Source: Phellopilus nigrolimitatus
Taxonomy: Eukaryota; Basidiomycota; Agaricomycetes; Hymenochaetales; Hymenochaetaceae
Length of the DNA: 64,000 nt
Assembly (NCBI GenBank): GCA_021029095.1
Contig: JAJOHG010000038.1
Location: 1 to 64,000 of the forward strand
Direction: 5' to 3'
The notes beneath the pieces are model-generated. The model was not told the DNA's origin. It saw only the letters and a program-made list of their open reading frames with translations, and did no database searches. The first letter of the stretch is position 1. Every line of letters begins with the position of its first letter. Position numbers and translations under genes: made by a program. Below are positions 22,010 to 32,700 of this stretch, one piece after another.

Positions 22010-23186
22010 TTATCCAAGGCGAGCGCAGACTGCACAGCATTCTGATTGTTTACTACCGGAAGCTTCAAGGTGAGCCCACTGAGCATATATACGACTACAC
22101 TCAGGTCCCGCAGACGAAAGTCTGCAGGGCCTTCAATGCCTTTTGCGCGCAGTTTATTTTTCGAAAGTTCAAGCTCTACCTCCGGGACATGCGTTTCGGC
22201 AGACGGCCTTCGTGCACGCCATGGGATTCTAAGTTCTCGAGGGAGCGCCTCACGGTCCTCGAGTCCCTCGACCGCAAGGGCGCATGGGTGCGCGAGCTTA
22301 CTCTATTCGACGCACAGAGCGGGAACGTCCCCGTGCTTCCCGACGAGTTCATGCCCGAGCTGATGAAGTCACTCAAGGGCTTTCCCGGGATAACAAGCTC
22401 CACGCAATGTCGAAAGGCCTGTGCCCGCGGAGCTGTGGAACTTAATCTGGGACCAACGTGACCAGATTAATAGTCTCACCTTCATAGGACATTGGACACC
22501 TCCAGCTGGAGAAGGTACCCTTCCCATTGACGGAATTAATTCGCTCACCCTGGAGCCACTATGCATACAGACAAAGCCGTTCTTGCAGGTACGTCCTTTC
22601 TTACATTCGCAGCTTCATTGATCGTCGTACTAACGCGTCTCGTAACCACCGTGCAGCTCGTGAAGACCCCGGAACTCCGCCTAGTTCACGAGTACTTCGG
22701 ATATGATGGAGAGAAAGCGGACCTGTACCCGTTCAAGAAGACACGCACCTGTGCCGCATCGAGGTCGATATCTACAGCCATGGGAGAAGCTTCAAGGGCG
22801 AACACACTGAGCATATATACGACTTCACTGAGATGCTGCAGACGAAAGTGAAAGCGAGCGTACACGGTCTCTGCGAGTACGAGATGCATTTTCCGGTGCG
22901 TTTTTTCAGCCTTGCTTTACTCTTCTGGCCATCATGACTGACGGACGCATAGTCAACGTGGAAGCGTGTCAAAGAGGTTCTCCCCAAACTGTTCGTGGAC
23001 GACCTCTCCACGTTTGATGTCCGTCATGTAGGCGGCAGCCCCGAAGCCATCATTGTACGCGAACCGCGGGAAGGCTGGACTCCGGTTAATCAAGCCCACC
23101 TGGAGGAGCAGGCTCAAGATGACGAGGAACAGAGAGATATGAACAACTACTACAGGTGGAAGACCTATATGCAGTTCGGCAGGTAG
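22010..23186 (+). pseudogene. Captured F-box/LRR-like gene fragment
   Basis: Plus-strand coding pieces: WVRELTLFDAQSGNVPVLPD, then MPELMKSLKGFPGIT, LWNLIWDQRDQINSLTFIG; a GT-AG intron (22589-22656); LVKTPELRLVHEYFGYDGE, LHRIEVDIYSHGRSFKGEHT; a second intron (22896-22952); then TWKRVKEVLPKLFVDDLSTF and an end at 23186. The alternation of Leu-rich beta/alpha units and the RELTLF phrase resemble leucine-rich C-terminal halves of Agaricomycete F-box proteins. At least two frame breaks are present (near 22400). A phrase of about 45 bp (GCATATATACGACT...) occurs twice, at 22083 and 22810, so part of the fragment is duplicated. Intact introns show it was captured as DNA. Confidence 0.6.
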
Positions 23187-23472
23187 ATCAAGTATAGGAC
23201 GTAGTCACACTCTTAACAAACCGCTGTCTAGATTTCATTTCCAAACTAAACACCCAATCATGTGAATATAACTTAGAGCGCCCTACGACGTGTTACTATG
23301 TCTTGTTTACGCGTTTTTCGCACTCTGAACCAACCCATAAATCTTTTCAAGAAATTTTGAAATGCGTCCACTACTTATACAACAAGCACTGGAAGTACAG
23401 GAGAACAAAGGCAGAATATATGTGATGCTAAATGCTAAATTGACAATAAAATGATAGCATACAGAAGTGACA

Positions 23473-24190
23473 TTACGAGTAATACAAGGGATAGTTCAGT
23501 ACCGGCGGACTCCCTTCCGGATTATCCAGCTCTGCGACGATCCTGCGAAGCAACGAGCGGTCAAGTAAAACGTGACACAGAGACATTTGTTCTCACCTGA
23601 AGATCTGCATATCCACCTAAAATAGAATAAACCGAGTTGTAAGAATAAGAGACACAAAAACTTAAAGCACAAGAGAACAAAGTATTCACCGGCGCCTTGA
23701 AAACATAGAAGAAATGGGTGCGATCGTGCGCGTGCGCATCCAAGTTTTCGCACACATCACAGAGATTCTTCGCGCAGTACACATAACGGAACCACTCGTC
23801 CTTGATGCGGTCCATGCAGTGGTCACACAGCGCCGCGTTGTGGTAGAGCGTCGCGAGATAAGCTGGGAGAGCAGATGCAAATACGTCAGAAAAAGGGATG
23901 GGTTTTCCGGACGTGGAAGGGCGTACGGACCTTTGGGATGAGAGGAGTTGAGTCGACCTGCTGGACCTGCCGGCTGCCTGTACCTGACATCCGCGAACAG
24001 ATGTTAGTTTACGAAACACGATATCTGAAGGAAATGCGATGGGGACGTACAGAATAGGCAGAATAGCAAATTGCGACTCAATTGGACGGTCCACGGGCCG
24101 CGGTAGCTTAAAATAAATATGCATTGGGTCGTGAAGAAGATGCGATTGCTGCTCGCAGCTGGCGCACTGAACGGAGCAATACGAAGAGCG
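23473..24190 (-). pseudogene. Captured ZZ-type zinc-finger protein, C-terminal part
   Basis: Minus strand: HLLHDPMHIYFKLPRPVDRP (about 24150-24090), an intron, then LYHNAALCDHCMDRIKDEWF, YCAKNLCDVCENLDAH and HFFYVFKAP (23870-23690). The C-x2-C ... C-x2-C spacing with an upstream HDPMH is the ZZ zinc-binding domain of a multi-ZZ fungal protein. Two more introns follow, and the exons join to KAPVDMQIFRIVAELDNPEG and a natural stop at 23473-23475, so the true C-terminus and 3' flank were captured. The upstream end is joined abruptly to ARG5,6 sequence at about 24150-24190. Copy 2 of the element keeps only the last exons. Confidence 0.75.
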
Positions 24191-25758
24191 AACAACAGCT
24201 CCTCGTAAAGCGCTTTCACCTCGCGCGCGGCGACCTTCCTGCTCGGCGGCGCGGACAGCACGCTGAGGATTCCGCTGAACCACGGCGCGACGGACGGCAC
24301 GAACGCGACCTTCATCTCGCTTCCGAATGCAGCAGGGAGGAGCGTCGCGAGGTGCCGCCCGGCCTCGCGCTCGTGGATGTGGTCCGTGAGCGCGTACGGG
24401 CGCACGCCGCCGTGCAGCGGCGCCGGCGAGACCTTCGGCTCGGTCGTGCGGCGCCCGGCCGCGTCCTGCGCGCCGGCGACGGTTCCCGCGCCGCTGTAGC
24501 CCGAGAGCCCGAAGACGGTCGGCCAGACTCCCGGCAGAACGAGTCCGGCCTTGACACGCGGCCCGAGGAGGAGCTGCGCGGACGTCGCGTAGCAGCCCGG
24601 GTTCGCGATGCGTGACGCGCGCCGCACGGTGGAGCGGCCGTACAGTTCTGGATGTCGTGTTCAGATTTCGCCAGTCGACGAGTAGCGTAAACATAGAAAG
24701 AAGTGTATTCAAAAATATAAAAGCAGTATTTTTTTTAGTTATAAGTACGTCAAGGAGCCAGTTTACATGGTGGGCGCATTCGCCTGCTCACCCGGAAGCC
24801 CGTACGTCCAGCCGTCCTCAAAGCGGTAGTCCGCGCTCAGGTCGACGACGACGCTGCCCTTCCCGCCCGCGCGCCTCTGCGCGCCGCTGTCAACCGCGTC
24901 CACGAACGGCTTCTCCGCGCCGTTCGGGAGCGCCATCACCCACGCGTCGACCTCCCCGGCCTCCTCCATCCGCTGCACGTCCGCTGCGGACAGGTTCGAG
25001 TACTCCACACGGTGCTTCGTGTACAAGTCGAGTACAGACCCCGCGAGCTGGCGCGACGAGACGTGGGTGAGGTCCAGATGCGGGTGGCCCGAGAGCAGGC
25101 CCGTGAGCGTGCGCCCGGTGTAGCCCCGCGCGCCGATGAGCGCGAGACGCTTCGGTTCTGTAGATGTCGGGGCAGCTGTGGTGGCGTAGCCGCGCGACGA
25201 GCCTGGGAGATGCATCGCGTTCCTCCGTGCGAACGTCGAGTAGGAGCGCACGCTGTTCAAGGGCGGAGCGCGGTGCGGCGGAGCCGACGGGCCCACGGGG
25301 AGATAAGCACGCTCGATGCGGCCCTTCACCTCGAGGTCCTTGACGTTCTTCTCGACGTCCTCAATGTTCTGGATGCCGCACCAGAGGAGGCTGCGGCCTT
25401 CGCGCGTGAAGCTGCCGTCCGCGCGCTCAAAGTGCCACTCCGCTCCCGGGCGCGCGATGGCTGCAGCCGCATCGGCCGCGTCGTCGCTCGTGCGCGCGGT
25501 CCAGAACAGGCGGCGGTGGTCGCGTCGGATGGCGGCGAAGACGTTGTCGATGACGCTGTTGAGCACGCCATTGCGAGACGCGAGGAGCTTCGTGAGCACG
25601 GGGACCTCGCCCTCCGGTTGCGATACGATGGCGACAACGTCAAAGGCCTCGTCGCCGTAGATCGTATAAGGCGTCTTTTTGAGCTCGTTGAGGATGCACG
25701 AGAGCGTGGGAACGAGGGCGGGTGTCCGCTCGATATCGCGTAACAGGACGTCGATCAA
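24150..25758 (-). pseudogene. Captured ARG5,6 fragment (acetylglutamate kinase NAT domain + AGPR)
   Basis: The minus-strand frame from 25758 encodes part of the mitochondrial arginine-pathway precursor: the NAT/DUF619 region (SRNGVLNSVIDNVFAAIRRD, RSLLWCGIQNIEDVEK), a linker, then N-acetyl-gamma-glutamyl-phosphate reductase (LALIGARGYTGRTLTGLL NAD-binding motif, HVSSRQLAGS, ADYRFEDGW). A GT-AG intron (24783-24643) leads to the catalytic NPGCYATSAQLL, FGLSGYSGAGT and LTDHIHERE, up to KALYEELLFALRI. The kinase domain proper and the AGPR C-terminus (the GVEVGGF part) are missing, so no full enzyme can result, yet the frame is open from 25758 through the intron to the junction. The real ARG5,6 must lie elsewhere. 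GC content is well above the flanking element DNA. Confidence 0.88.
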
Positions 25759-25819
25759 AGTTTGCGGCTGTGTTACTACTAAATATTAAATTATAGTATT
25801 TTTTGTCGGATGATCTCGG

Positions 25820-26195
25820 ATTTGAGGCATTCACCACTCATCAGTGAGTGGTGAATGCCAGTCAAGTTCATTCACTGATCATTGCTCATTTATGAGGCTT
25901 TTTATTAGACTTGAATAAATAGATTTTCACTGTTCATCAATGACTGGTGAACACTCAAGTCGAAGCACGACGTTCATTGATGATCACTGATGAACAATGA
26001 ACCCAAGTCCCCATTCATTAATGATCACTAGTGATCACTAGTGAACGATGAAAACCAAGTGCCCATTCATCGACAATCACTAGTGATCACTAGTGATCAT
26101 CGATGAATAGCACTTAGACTTGGTTTTCACCAGTGATCACTAGTGATCATCGATGATCATCGATGATCATCGATGATCATCACTATCTCAAGTCT
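25820..26195. repeat. Right subterminal palindrome array
   Basis: Counterpart of 21637-21910: strings of GATCACTAGTGATC and GATCATCGATGATC with AGTCCA phrases, in inverse order, ending before the GTCCAGTAACGACCGTCAA terminus. The same array is in copy 2 (35820-36190). Confidence 0.85.
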
Positions 26196-26235
26196 AAGTC
26201 CACTATTTTGTCCAGTAACGACCGTCAAAGTCGAG

Positions 26236-27094
26236 ACTCGAGACTGGTCAAAAATGAAATTGCGTGACCAGGCATTCGTCAATTCATCTTTCCCTCATCT
26301 GCAGTTCTAAAGCACCTCTGTGTCATGTGGTGCGTATTCTAATGAAAGTGGGCGTTTAAACAAACTCCTATTCAGTCACTATCAAATGCAAGGAAGGAAT
26401 CGAGGACGCCGCCTTCATGGTAAGTCTACGCGCGTCACCTCATTCACTGCCTCGCCCTCGGTGTGCATTTTTGTTTTTAAGTTTTTAAAGTTTTCACTCA
26501 TATTACATATTAGCTCTTCTCCTGACGATTGATGTTTTTCATTTTCATTTTTCTTCATTTTTTGGTACCGGTTCGGCTTAAGTCACCAGAAAGTGAAACC
26601 GTCCCGCAAATACCGGAGTTTCCTATACAAATCATAATACAGATTGTGAGGGAGACGTATGGACACCATTCAATATGACAATGGACGCGAGACGACGCGA
26701 AGTTGACTAAGTCCGTAAAACGGAGATCCTGATTTCATTATTGACTAATCCCATTATTTTCGCAAACGACTGAATGAGCAAGAATTGAGCAGACTCGTAC
26801 GATCATACGATAAAGCTCGAAGTGTGGAGTAAGTACTGAGATTGAAGATCTAGACCTAGGGAACCCGAGAGAGCATTGGCCTATAGCCGAGTGTTCTGGG
26901 ATCAAACATAGCCATAAAAGGAGATCGAAGGCGAGTGATCTCATCAGGCACAGCGACGCGCTCGTCGTGAACGGAAACAGCTTCCACGCCGTTCTGTCTG
27001 CGTAAAATTATAAGTAACTGTGAGAGTCACGCCATTCCGTCCTCTCGCTGTCATCTGTCGTCTCAACCCTGCAAGCAACCACGTCCTTCTCAGA
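26236..27094. other. Intergenic region
   Basis: No gene recognised. Contains the 5' flank of the P450 gene; short frames only. Confidence 0.5.
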
Positions 27095-29984
27095 ATGATC
27101 CAGTCTACGACGCTCTACCTTCTCCTCCTCTCCGCCCCGTTGCTATACGTCGCGCAGCTCGCCATAGACTTTCGGCGCGGCATTAAGGCTGTCGGGTACG
27201 TACACGTACCAATCGCGCCCTAGCGTCGCCTTTTCTGTCCTTGCTAACTATATCCGCGCCGCCCCCCTTCGTTCTTCTCGTCTTCCCCCCGCAACGGCGT
27301 GCGCTCGGCGAGAATAGCAACTTCCGTGGCTTCCGGCACCTGTTGAGCCCTGCGACCGTGCTCGCGAACATCATTCCGGTGTATATCCCTGGCATCGCCA
27401 CTGGTCGCAATCAGGCATGGAACAGCAAGTACAAAGGCGAGTTCGGAGCTTCTACTGTCTAGAAGCCCGAAGCTAAAAAATCACTTTCGTTCTCTAAGAT
27501 TTCGAGTATTATGGAACAGACATCTTCACCGTTGTATGGAAACTCAATTCCTGAATTCAGATTTTAGCAATTGATAGACTATATCCTGTCAGGTGTCTGC
27601 TTGGCCCCGTGCTCGGGTTATGATTAACGTTGCCGATCCAGCAGCTGTCAAGGTGCATAGCCCCCTCCTCTATCACGGTATTATCTATAACTTATAGCGC
27701 TTCATTTCCGCAGGAGATCACTTTATGGCGCGCAAAGTGGGTCAAGCCCATCGAGCAGTATGCAATGATCATGCAATTTGGAAGGAACATTGTCTCAACA
27801 GAAGGTTTTTTTTTAAATCGGCTTGATAAGAGAAAGGCCTGGTGCGACACATTCATTTTAAGGTGACGAGTGGAAGAAACATAGGAAAATTGCGAACCCT
27901 GCGTTCTCAGAGGCAAGCGTTTTTAATTAGAGTTTCTTCTTTCAAAGCTTAGCTATCTGCTGTCTTCCGCTTCTTCAGCCAAACAACAGACTTGTTTGGG
28001 ACGAGTCTGTGCGCATTACGCTCGACATGATCGACAACGTCTGGGAGAACAAGGAAGAAGTCGTCATCGACCACGCAGTGGACATCACTTTATCCGTCTG
28101 TTTTATTTTATTTTATCAGAACCCCGCTTATATTGAAGCTAAGACAAATTCGAACAGATCGCTCTTCTCATTATCGGCTCTGCCGGTACGTGCCTTCTTT
28201 TCTTTCTTTCGTTTAACTTATATATATTACCTCCCACCTTCCCCCCCTTCCCCCCATATCCCATACACTCCTTTCCCTTATTTTCATTCCGTGCTAAACT
28301 CAATATCTAGGTTTCGGCCGCAAAATCTCCTTCTCAGAGGACCGGAAGGTCCCGCCCGGAGGATACACGATGTCTTTCAAGGATGCCTTGCACGTCGTCT
28401 CGACAGACATGATACTCTACGTGATCGTCCCGAAGTGGGCGATGAACCTCACAGAGCGGCTCCGCAGGGTGCGCAGCGCGTTCTTGGATCTGCAGGTACG
28501 TTGCTGGGATCTTTCCTCGTGGTATGCTCCGTGTCTCTAAACTGCGGATTCGTACTTTCATGGGGCTCGATTAAATGAATAGAAATACATGCAAGCTATG
28601 ATCGACGACCGGAAAAAAGCGGAGAAGAAAGTCGAGCGGCACGATCTTTTTAGCAGCTTGCTCGACGCGAACCAGGACGAGGCCGGGACGCGTCTGGAAG
28701 ATAGTGAACTAATCGGTGTGCCCGTAGCCCCTTTTGAAGCTAACTCCTAGTCGTGTCGTGTTAACTGGCGATGATGTTCTTGAATTACAGGCAATATCTT
28801 CATCTTCCTCCTCGCTGGACATGAGGTATATAATATCACTGTTTTTTTTTTCTCGGGGTTTTTTTGTATTTCTCAACGCTGGCCATTGCAGACCACAGCA
28901 CACACGCTTTGCTTCACCTTTGGGCTGCTCGCGCTTTACCAAGACCAGCAGGAGATCCTGTATCAGCACATAATGAGCGTTCTTCCGGACAAGCGTGTCC
29001 CGGTGCGCCCTTTTCTATTTGTCCGTGTAATTCGTCTGCGATCGAATGTTGAAGTATAAATGCTAGACCTACGAAGACATGAACTCGCTGTCCTACGTCG
29101 TAGCGTGAGTCCATTTCCTAGCGGAATTGCCGTCCAAATGACAGATCGTCCTGATGTTTTGTACTTCTTATCAGCGTCTTCTACGAAACTCTCCGCCTTT
29201 TCCCTCCGGTGCGTGACACGCGCCGTCGTGTTCTAGTATATTTAAGCAACTTCTGCTTGCGCAGGTGACGACCATCCCGAAGAAAAGTGCGGAGGACACG
29301 ACGCTCGTCACAACCAATGCTGCCGGGGAGAGGTTCATCGTCCCCGTCCCGAAGGGGGCGAACGTCACCCTGCACACGCCTGGCCTGCATTACAACCGTC
29401 AGTACCGCCCGCCCTTCTGGCCGTTTCTTCTTGACTGATGTATATAAACAATTTGTTGTAATAAAATCGATAGCGCGGTACTGGAAGGATCCGCATGAGT
29501 TCAGGCCGCAGCGCTTCACCGAAGACTGGCCGCGCGATGCGTTCCTCCCGTTCAGTGGAGGTATGTGTGTCTTTTTTTCCGATTCGTCGCATATATTAAG
29601 ATCTCGCCGTTTAATTTAGGTGCTCGTTCGTGCATCGGCCGTCGGTACGTCCATTCCGCTGCACGCCTTACTTTTTTTTAAAGGAATACTAACTTTGATC
29701 GCTCGTCGCTTACGCCTCCCGCCGTTCAGATTCTCCGAGACCGAGGCGACGCCGATCCTCGCGATCCTGCTCGCGCGCTACCGCGTCGAGATCAAGGACG
29801 AGCCGCAGTTCGCGGCGGAGACGTTTGCGCAGCGCCGGGAACGCATCCTGGCGCTCAAGCCGGGGATCACGTCGACGTACGTATTGGCTCTTGCCTACTG
29901 GCTGTACTCTGTCCCTTCATCACACATATACTAACCTTACGCCGTAGCCCCATCCGCGTGCCGCTCGTCTTCAAGCGGAGATGA
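27095..29984 (+). CDS. Cytochrome P450 monooxygenase, 19 exons
   Basis: Membrane-anchored haem monooxygenase. N-terminal hydrophobic anchor (TLYLLLLSAPLLYVAQLA), ..., I-helix oxygen-binding AGHETT (exons 11-12), ExxR motif YETLR (exon 14), PERF-like RPQRFTEDW, haem ligand FSGGARSCIGRRF. Exons: 27095-27195, 27318-27436, 27499-27533, 27593-27652, 27714-27804, 27863-27912, 27979-28095, 28158-28185, 28311-28495, 28583-28715, 28791-28825, 28892-29002, 29067-29104, 29175-29208, 29265-29397, 29474-29560, 29620-29644, 29730-29876, 29948-29984; 1566 nt, 521 residues, normal for the family. Two introns use GC donors (27437 and 27913), judged from frame and protein continuity. Start chosen as the ATG just before the anchor. 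Substrate and CYP family not assigned. Followed by a phosphatase gene in the same orientation. Confidence 0.93.
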
Positions 29985-30559
29985 TTATCGCGTATTTCAC
30001 TCGCTGTCAGGATTTCTTGTGTTTCTAGCTGTGCGGGGTCTATCGAATGGAAGACATTGTATATCATTCCGTGATTCGGGACGAGCTCTGGGCCATTGCT
30101 TTCATCAACACACGCGCTGTTCGCATGTTTCGTTCTATGTCAGGATCTGTTGTGTTTCTAGCTATGCGGAGTCCATTCGTCGGATAGACACTGTATTGTT
30201 TATTTATTCCTGAATGGGCTCTAGGCCCTCGCTTTGTCCTCATACACTCGCTTTGTAACCTGTGGATACTAGTTATTCTTACTTACCGATTTTTGGAATA
30301 AGCTTTAGCGCGCTCAGAGGGGAGTGTACATGTGTATGACTTGTGAATGCTTCATGTTCGCGAGCTTCGAGGACCGCGCTTCGAGGGTCCTTGCTTACCG
30401 CACGCGTCTGAGCACGTGAAGTCTAGAAAAGGCAGCTACGCGAACGTGCCTCGGCGATTCGTCGGGGCCCCCGCTTCGCCACAAGCTCCCTTTCTTTGTC
30501 GCCGACTTATTTTCCTCGCCTTCGTTCTCGAATCCAGAGCTTTGCTATCACGAGAAAAA
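29985..30559. other. Intergenic region
   Basis: 575 bp between same-strand genes. GGATCTGTTGTGTTTCTAGCT at about 30140 nearly repeats GATTTCTTGTGTTTCTAGCT at about 30010, a small direct duplication of about 150-bp spacing. Nothing else seen. Confidence 0.5.
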
Positions 30560-31768
30560 ATGTCGGCAGAAGAGACTGCGCCGCTGAGCACGCTGCCGTA
30601 CCCGGCGCTGCACCAGGACAAGAAGTTCGTGGTGCTTTCGGACTGGTGCGTTTTGAGAGACTTTCGACGAGGAAGCGGAGGACTGACCGCGTCTGAACGG
30701 CGGGATATAGGGACGGCACGATCACGACGTACGATAGCAATGACTGCGAGTAACATTTTCCCTCATCGGTCTACGCCGAGATGTATGCGCGCGAGCTCAC
30801 GTGGCGCGTGCAGACATGACGGACAACCTGGGCTTCGGGAAGGCGAAGCGGCGCGAGGGGAACCTGGAGATCCTGGCGCACAGGACGACGTTCAGGTGCG
30901 CTCGTATACGGTTTCGAGATGCTTGGCGACGGATTGACTTTGACTGGGGTGCAGAGATGCATTTAGGGAGATGCTGGCCAGCGTAGCCGAGAAGCACACA
31001 TTCGAAGAATGCAAGGAGATCCTCAAGAACAGTATGTACCCCACCATCTCAGACCCCAGTGGATGTTTCAACGCAGGATAGACATCGTGCTTGACCCGGG
31101 CTTCAAGGACTTCCACAAGTGGTGCAAAGCGCACGACATCCCGATCGTCATCGTCTCGAGGTCAGTCCATGGACCGATTACCGCTTCGTCTTACCTACGC
31201 GTTCTCTGTCAGCGGGATGACGCCCTTGATCCGCGCGGTCCTCTCGAACCTGATTGGCGAGGAGGACGCAGCGACGATTGATATCGTGTCGAACGACGTC
31301 AAGTTGCTGCCCGATGGGAAGTGGGAAATCCAGTACCGCCATCCGTCTAGGTATGCCTACGCACTCTCATATGGTATAACTATGCTAAACCGTTTCTTGT
31401 GATAGTGGTTTCGGACACGACAAGTCGCAAGCTATACTGCCTTACAAAAAACTCCCTAACCCCCCAACTCTGTTCTTCTTCGGCGACGGCGTCTCAGGCA
31501 AGCGCGCACATATATCTACCGCGCCACAGGAAAACACTAATAGTGCCTTATACTCTAAGACATGTCCGCCGCGCGCCACGCAGACGTGCTCTTCGTGAAG
31601 CTCAAGGAGGACAACGAGAACGACCTGCACGAATATTGCAAGGCCGAGGGCATCCCGCACGTCCTTTTCTCAAACTTCTCGCACGCGCTGGGCGTCGTGG
31701 AGTCCATCGTGACCGGAAAGCGCACGAAGGAGGAGGTGCTCGGGTCGGGCACGGCCTTGGCGGCCTGA
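30560..31768 (+). CDS. HAD-superfamily phosphatase (phosphoserine-phosphatase-like)
   Basis: Soluble Mg-dependent phosphatase with all HAD motifs: motif I SDWDGTITTYDSND (residues about 27-40, spanning two introns), motif II VIVSSGMTPL, motif III Lys in GFGHDKSQ, motif IV FFFGDGVSDMSAA. This layout is that of fungal HAD IB proteins near the phosphoserine phosphatase and diketo-methylthiopentane phosphatase groups; the natural substrate is not deducible. Exons: 30560-30645, 30711-30745, 30814-30895, 30955-31031, 31082-31160, 31213-31350, 31406-31497, 31560-31768; 798 nt, 265 residues. Two introns start with GC (30746 gcgagt; 31498 gcaagc). The stop region (from 31765) is the left edge of the tandem duplication, and a shadow of it reappears at 34592. 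Confidence 0.92.
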
Positions 31769-31825
31769 TAGATGGATTTATAACAATGCTTCTGTATTTC
31801 AGATGAAGGTGGTCGACGACTTCGT

Positions 31826-31832
31826 AGAATAC
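31826..31832. other. Empty target site paralogous to the copy 2 insertion
   Basis: Single AGAATAC in the context CGTAGAATACTGAT-TC-ATAGA. In unit B the same position carries AGAATAC on both sides of the Pack-type copy (34645-34651 and 36222-36228), which establishes the 7-bp target duplication. Confidence 0.9.
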
Positions 31833-32700
31833 TGATATCAATAGATGTGCATCCTGATTGCGGTGTAGTAATATTGGTAAAACATGTATAGAATGGAATT
31901 CTAGAAAAGTCATTTGTATCGCAGACGAGGAAACAGATGAGGTACCCGCAAAGAACACAGCCACATGTTAGCAGCTGCGTTTCGTAAGCGCCGAATGAGC
32001 GCCGTTGCACTGCTTCGATATAGAGACTCTTGAAAATAACTTTGCAAAGGCTTTTGCAAAGTATTACCTTCAAAACATTCATTAACTCGGCTCCTGACTA
32101 ATTTGTGACGCGAGTCCGAAAGCTCCGCAAGTTGAATCCGGTTGTCACCCCGTCTACGGACTACAACGCAAAGCTCCAAGTATGTGCCTTTTCCAACCTC
32201 ACAGTCTTTATCTAAACTGTAAGTGGGCACACTCTATAAGCAATTCACATGCGGAAACGACTGGAGGTCCGATGAACTAGTCATGATCTAGTGATTCTTT
32301 CTGAAAGGGCGAGCTCGCGCTATATGGAAATCATACTTCAGAATAAAGAAAGGTTAGCTTATACCTTATAGGTTTACTATAAGTATTTGTTTGCTGAGAC
32401 TATTGATAGTCAGCTTTTCATGTTTCTCGCAATATCTGCGGAGCGAGGATTAGGTTTTCAGAAAGTACCACTTGCAAAGGTTCTAAATATATGGCATCAG
32501 CATCCCCACGCCTCGCGCGCAAACTTGAAGATTGCTATATTGCTCTTTGGCTTGCTAACTCTTATATCGCTGTAGGCATCTCTGCTGTTTAAGCTCAGTT
32601 AACACGGGACCTAAATCGCCAAAAAGCGTGAAAGCCTCACAGTTTATTGTCGGAGCTCCGGTGCTGTCTATACTTCTCCCCAGCCTCAATCTCGATAGCG

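Larger units (their letters stand above)
21584..26228. mobile_element. Pack-type (gene-capturing) TIR transposon, copy 1, 4645 bp
   Basis: Ends TATGACGGTCG... and ...CGACCGTCAA are inverted, and similarity continues inward (GGACAAAA, a GGACTT phrase, then palindrome arrays). A perfect 7-bp direct repeat AGTCGAG flanks it (21577-21583 and 26229-26235). Inside are parts of three unrelated host genes with their introns (22010-23186 plus; 23473-24190 minus; 24150-25758 minus) and no transposase. Copy 2 at 34652-36221 shares the same ends and parts of the interior. Known parallels are plant Pack-MULEs and Pack-TYPE elements, which carry host gene pieces between TIRs and move in trans. The 7-bp duplication is not diagnostic of a superfamily I can name safely. 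Confidence 0.85.

Noticed and set aside
24124..25743. Plus-strand frames opposite the ARG5,6 fragment
   Set aside because: High-GC antisense shadows; the minus strand carries the recognisable enzyme motifs.
21584..26228. Genuine ARG5,6 locus with a flanking ZZ gene
   Set aside because: Both genes are truncated, fused at one point, enclosed by TIRs with a target duplication, and partly repeated in copy 2.
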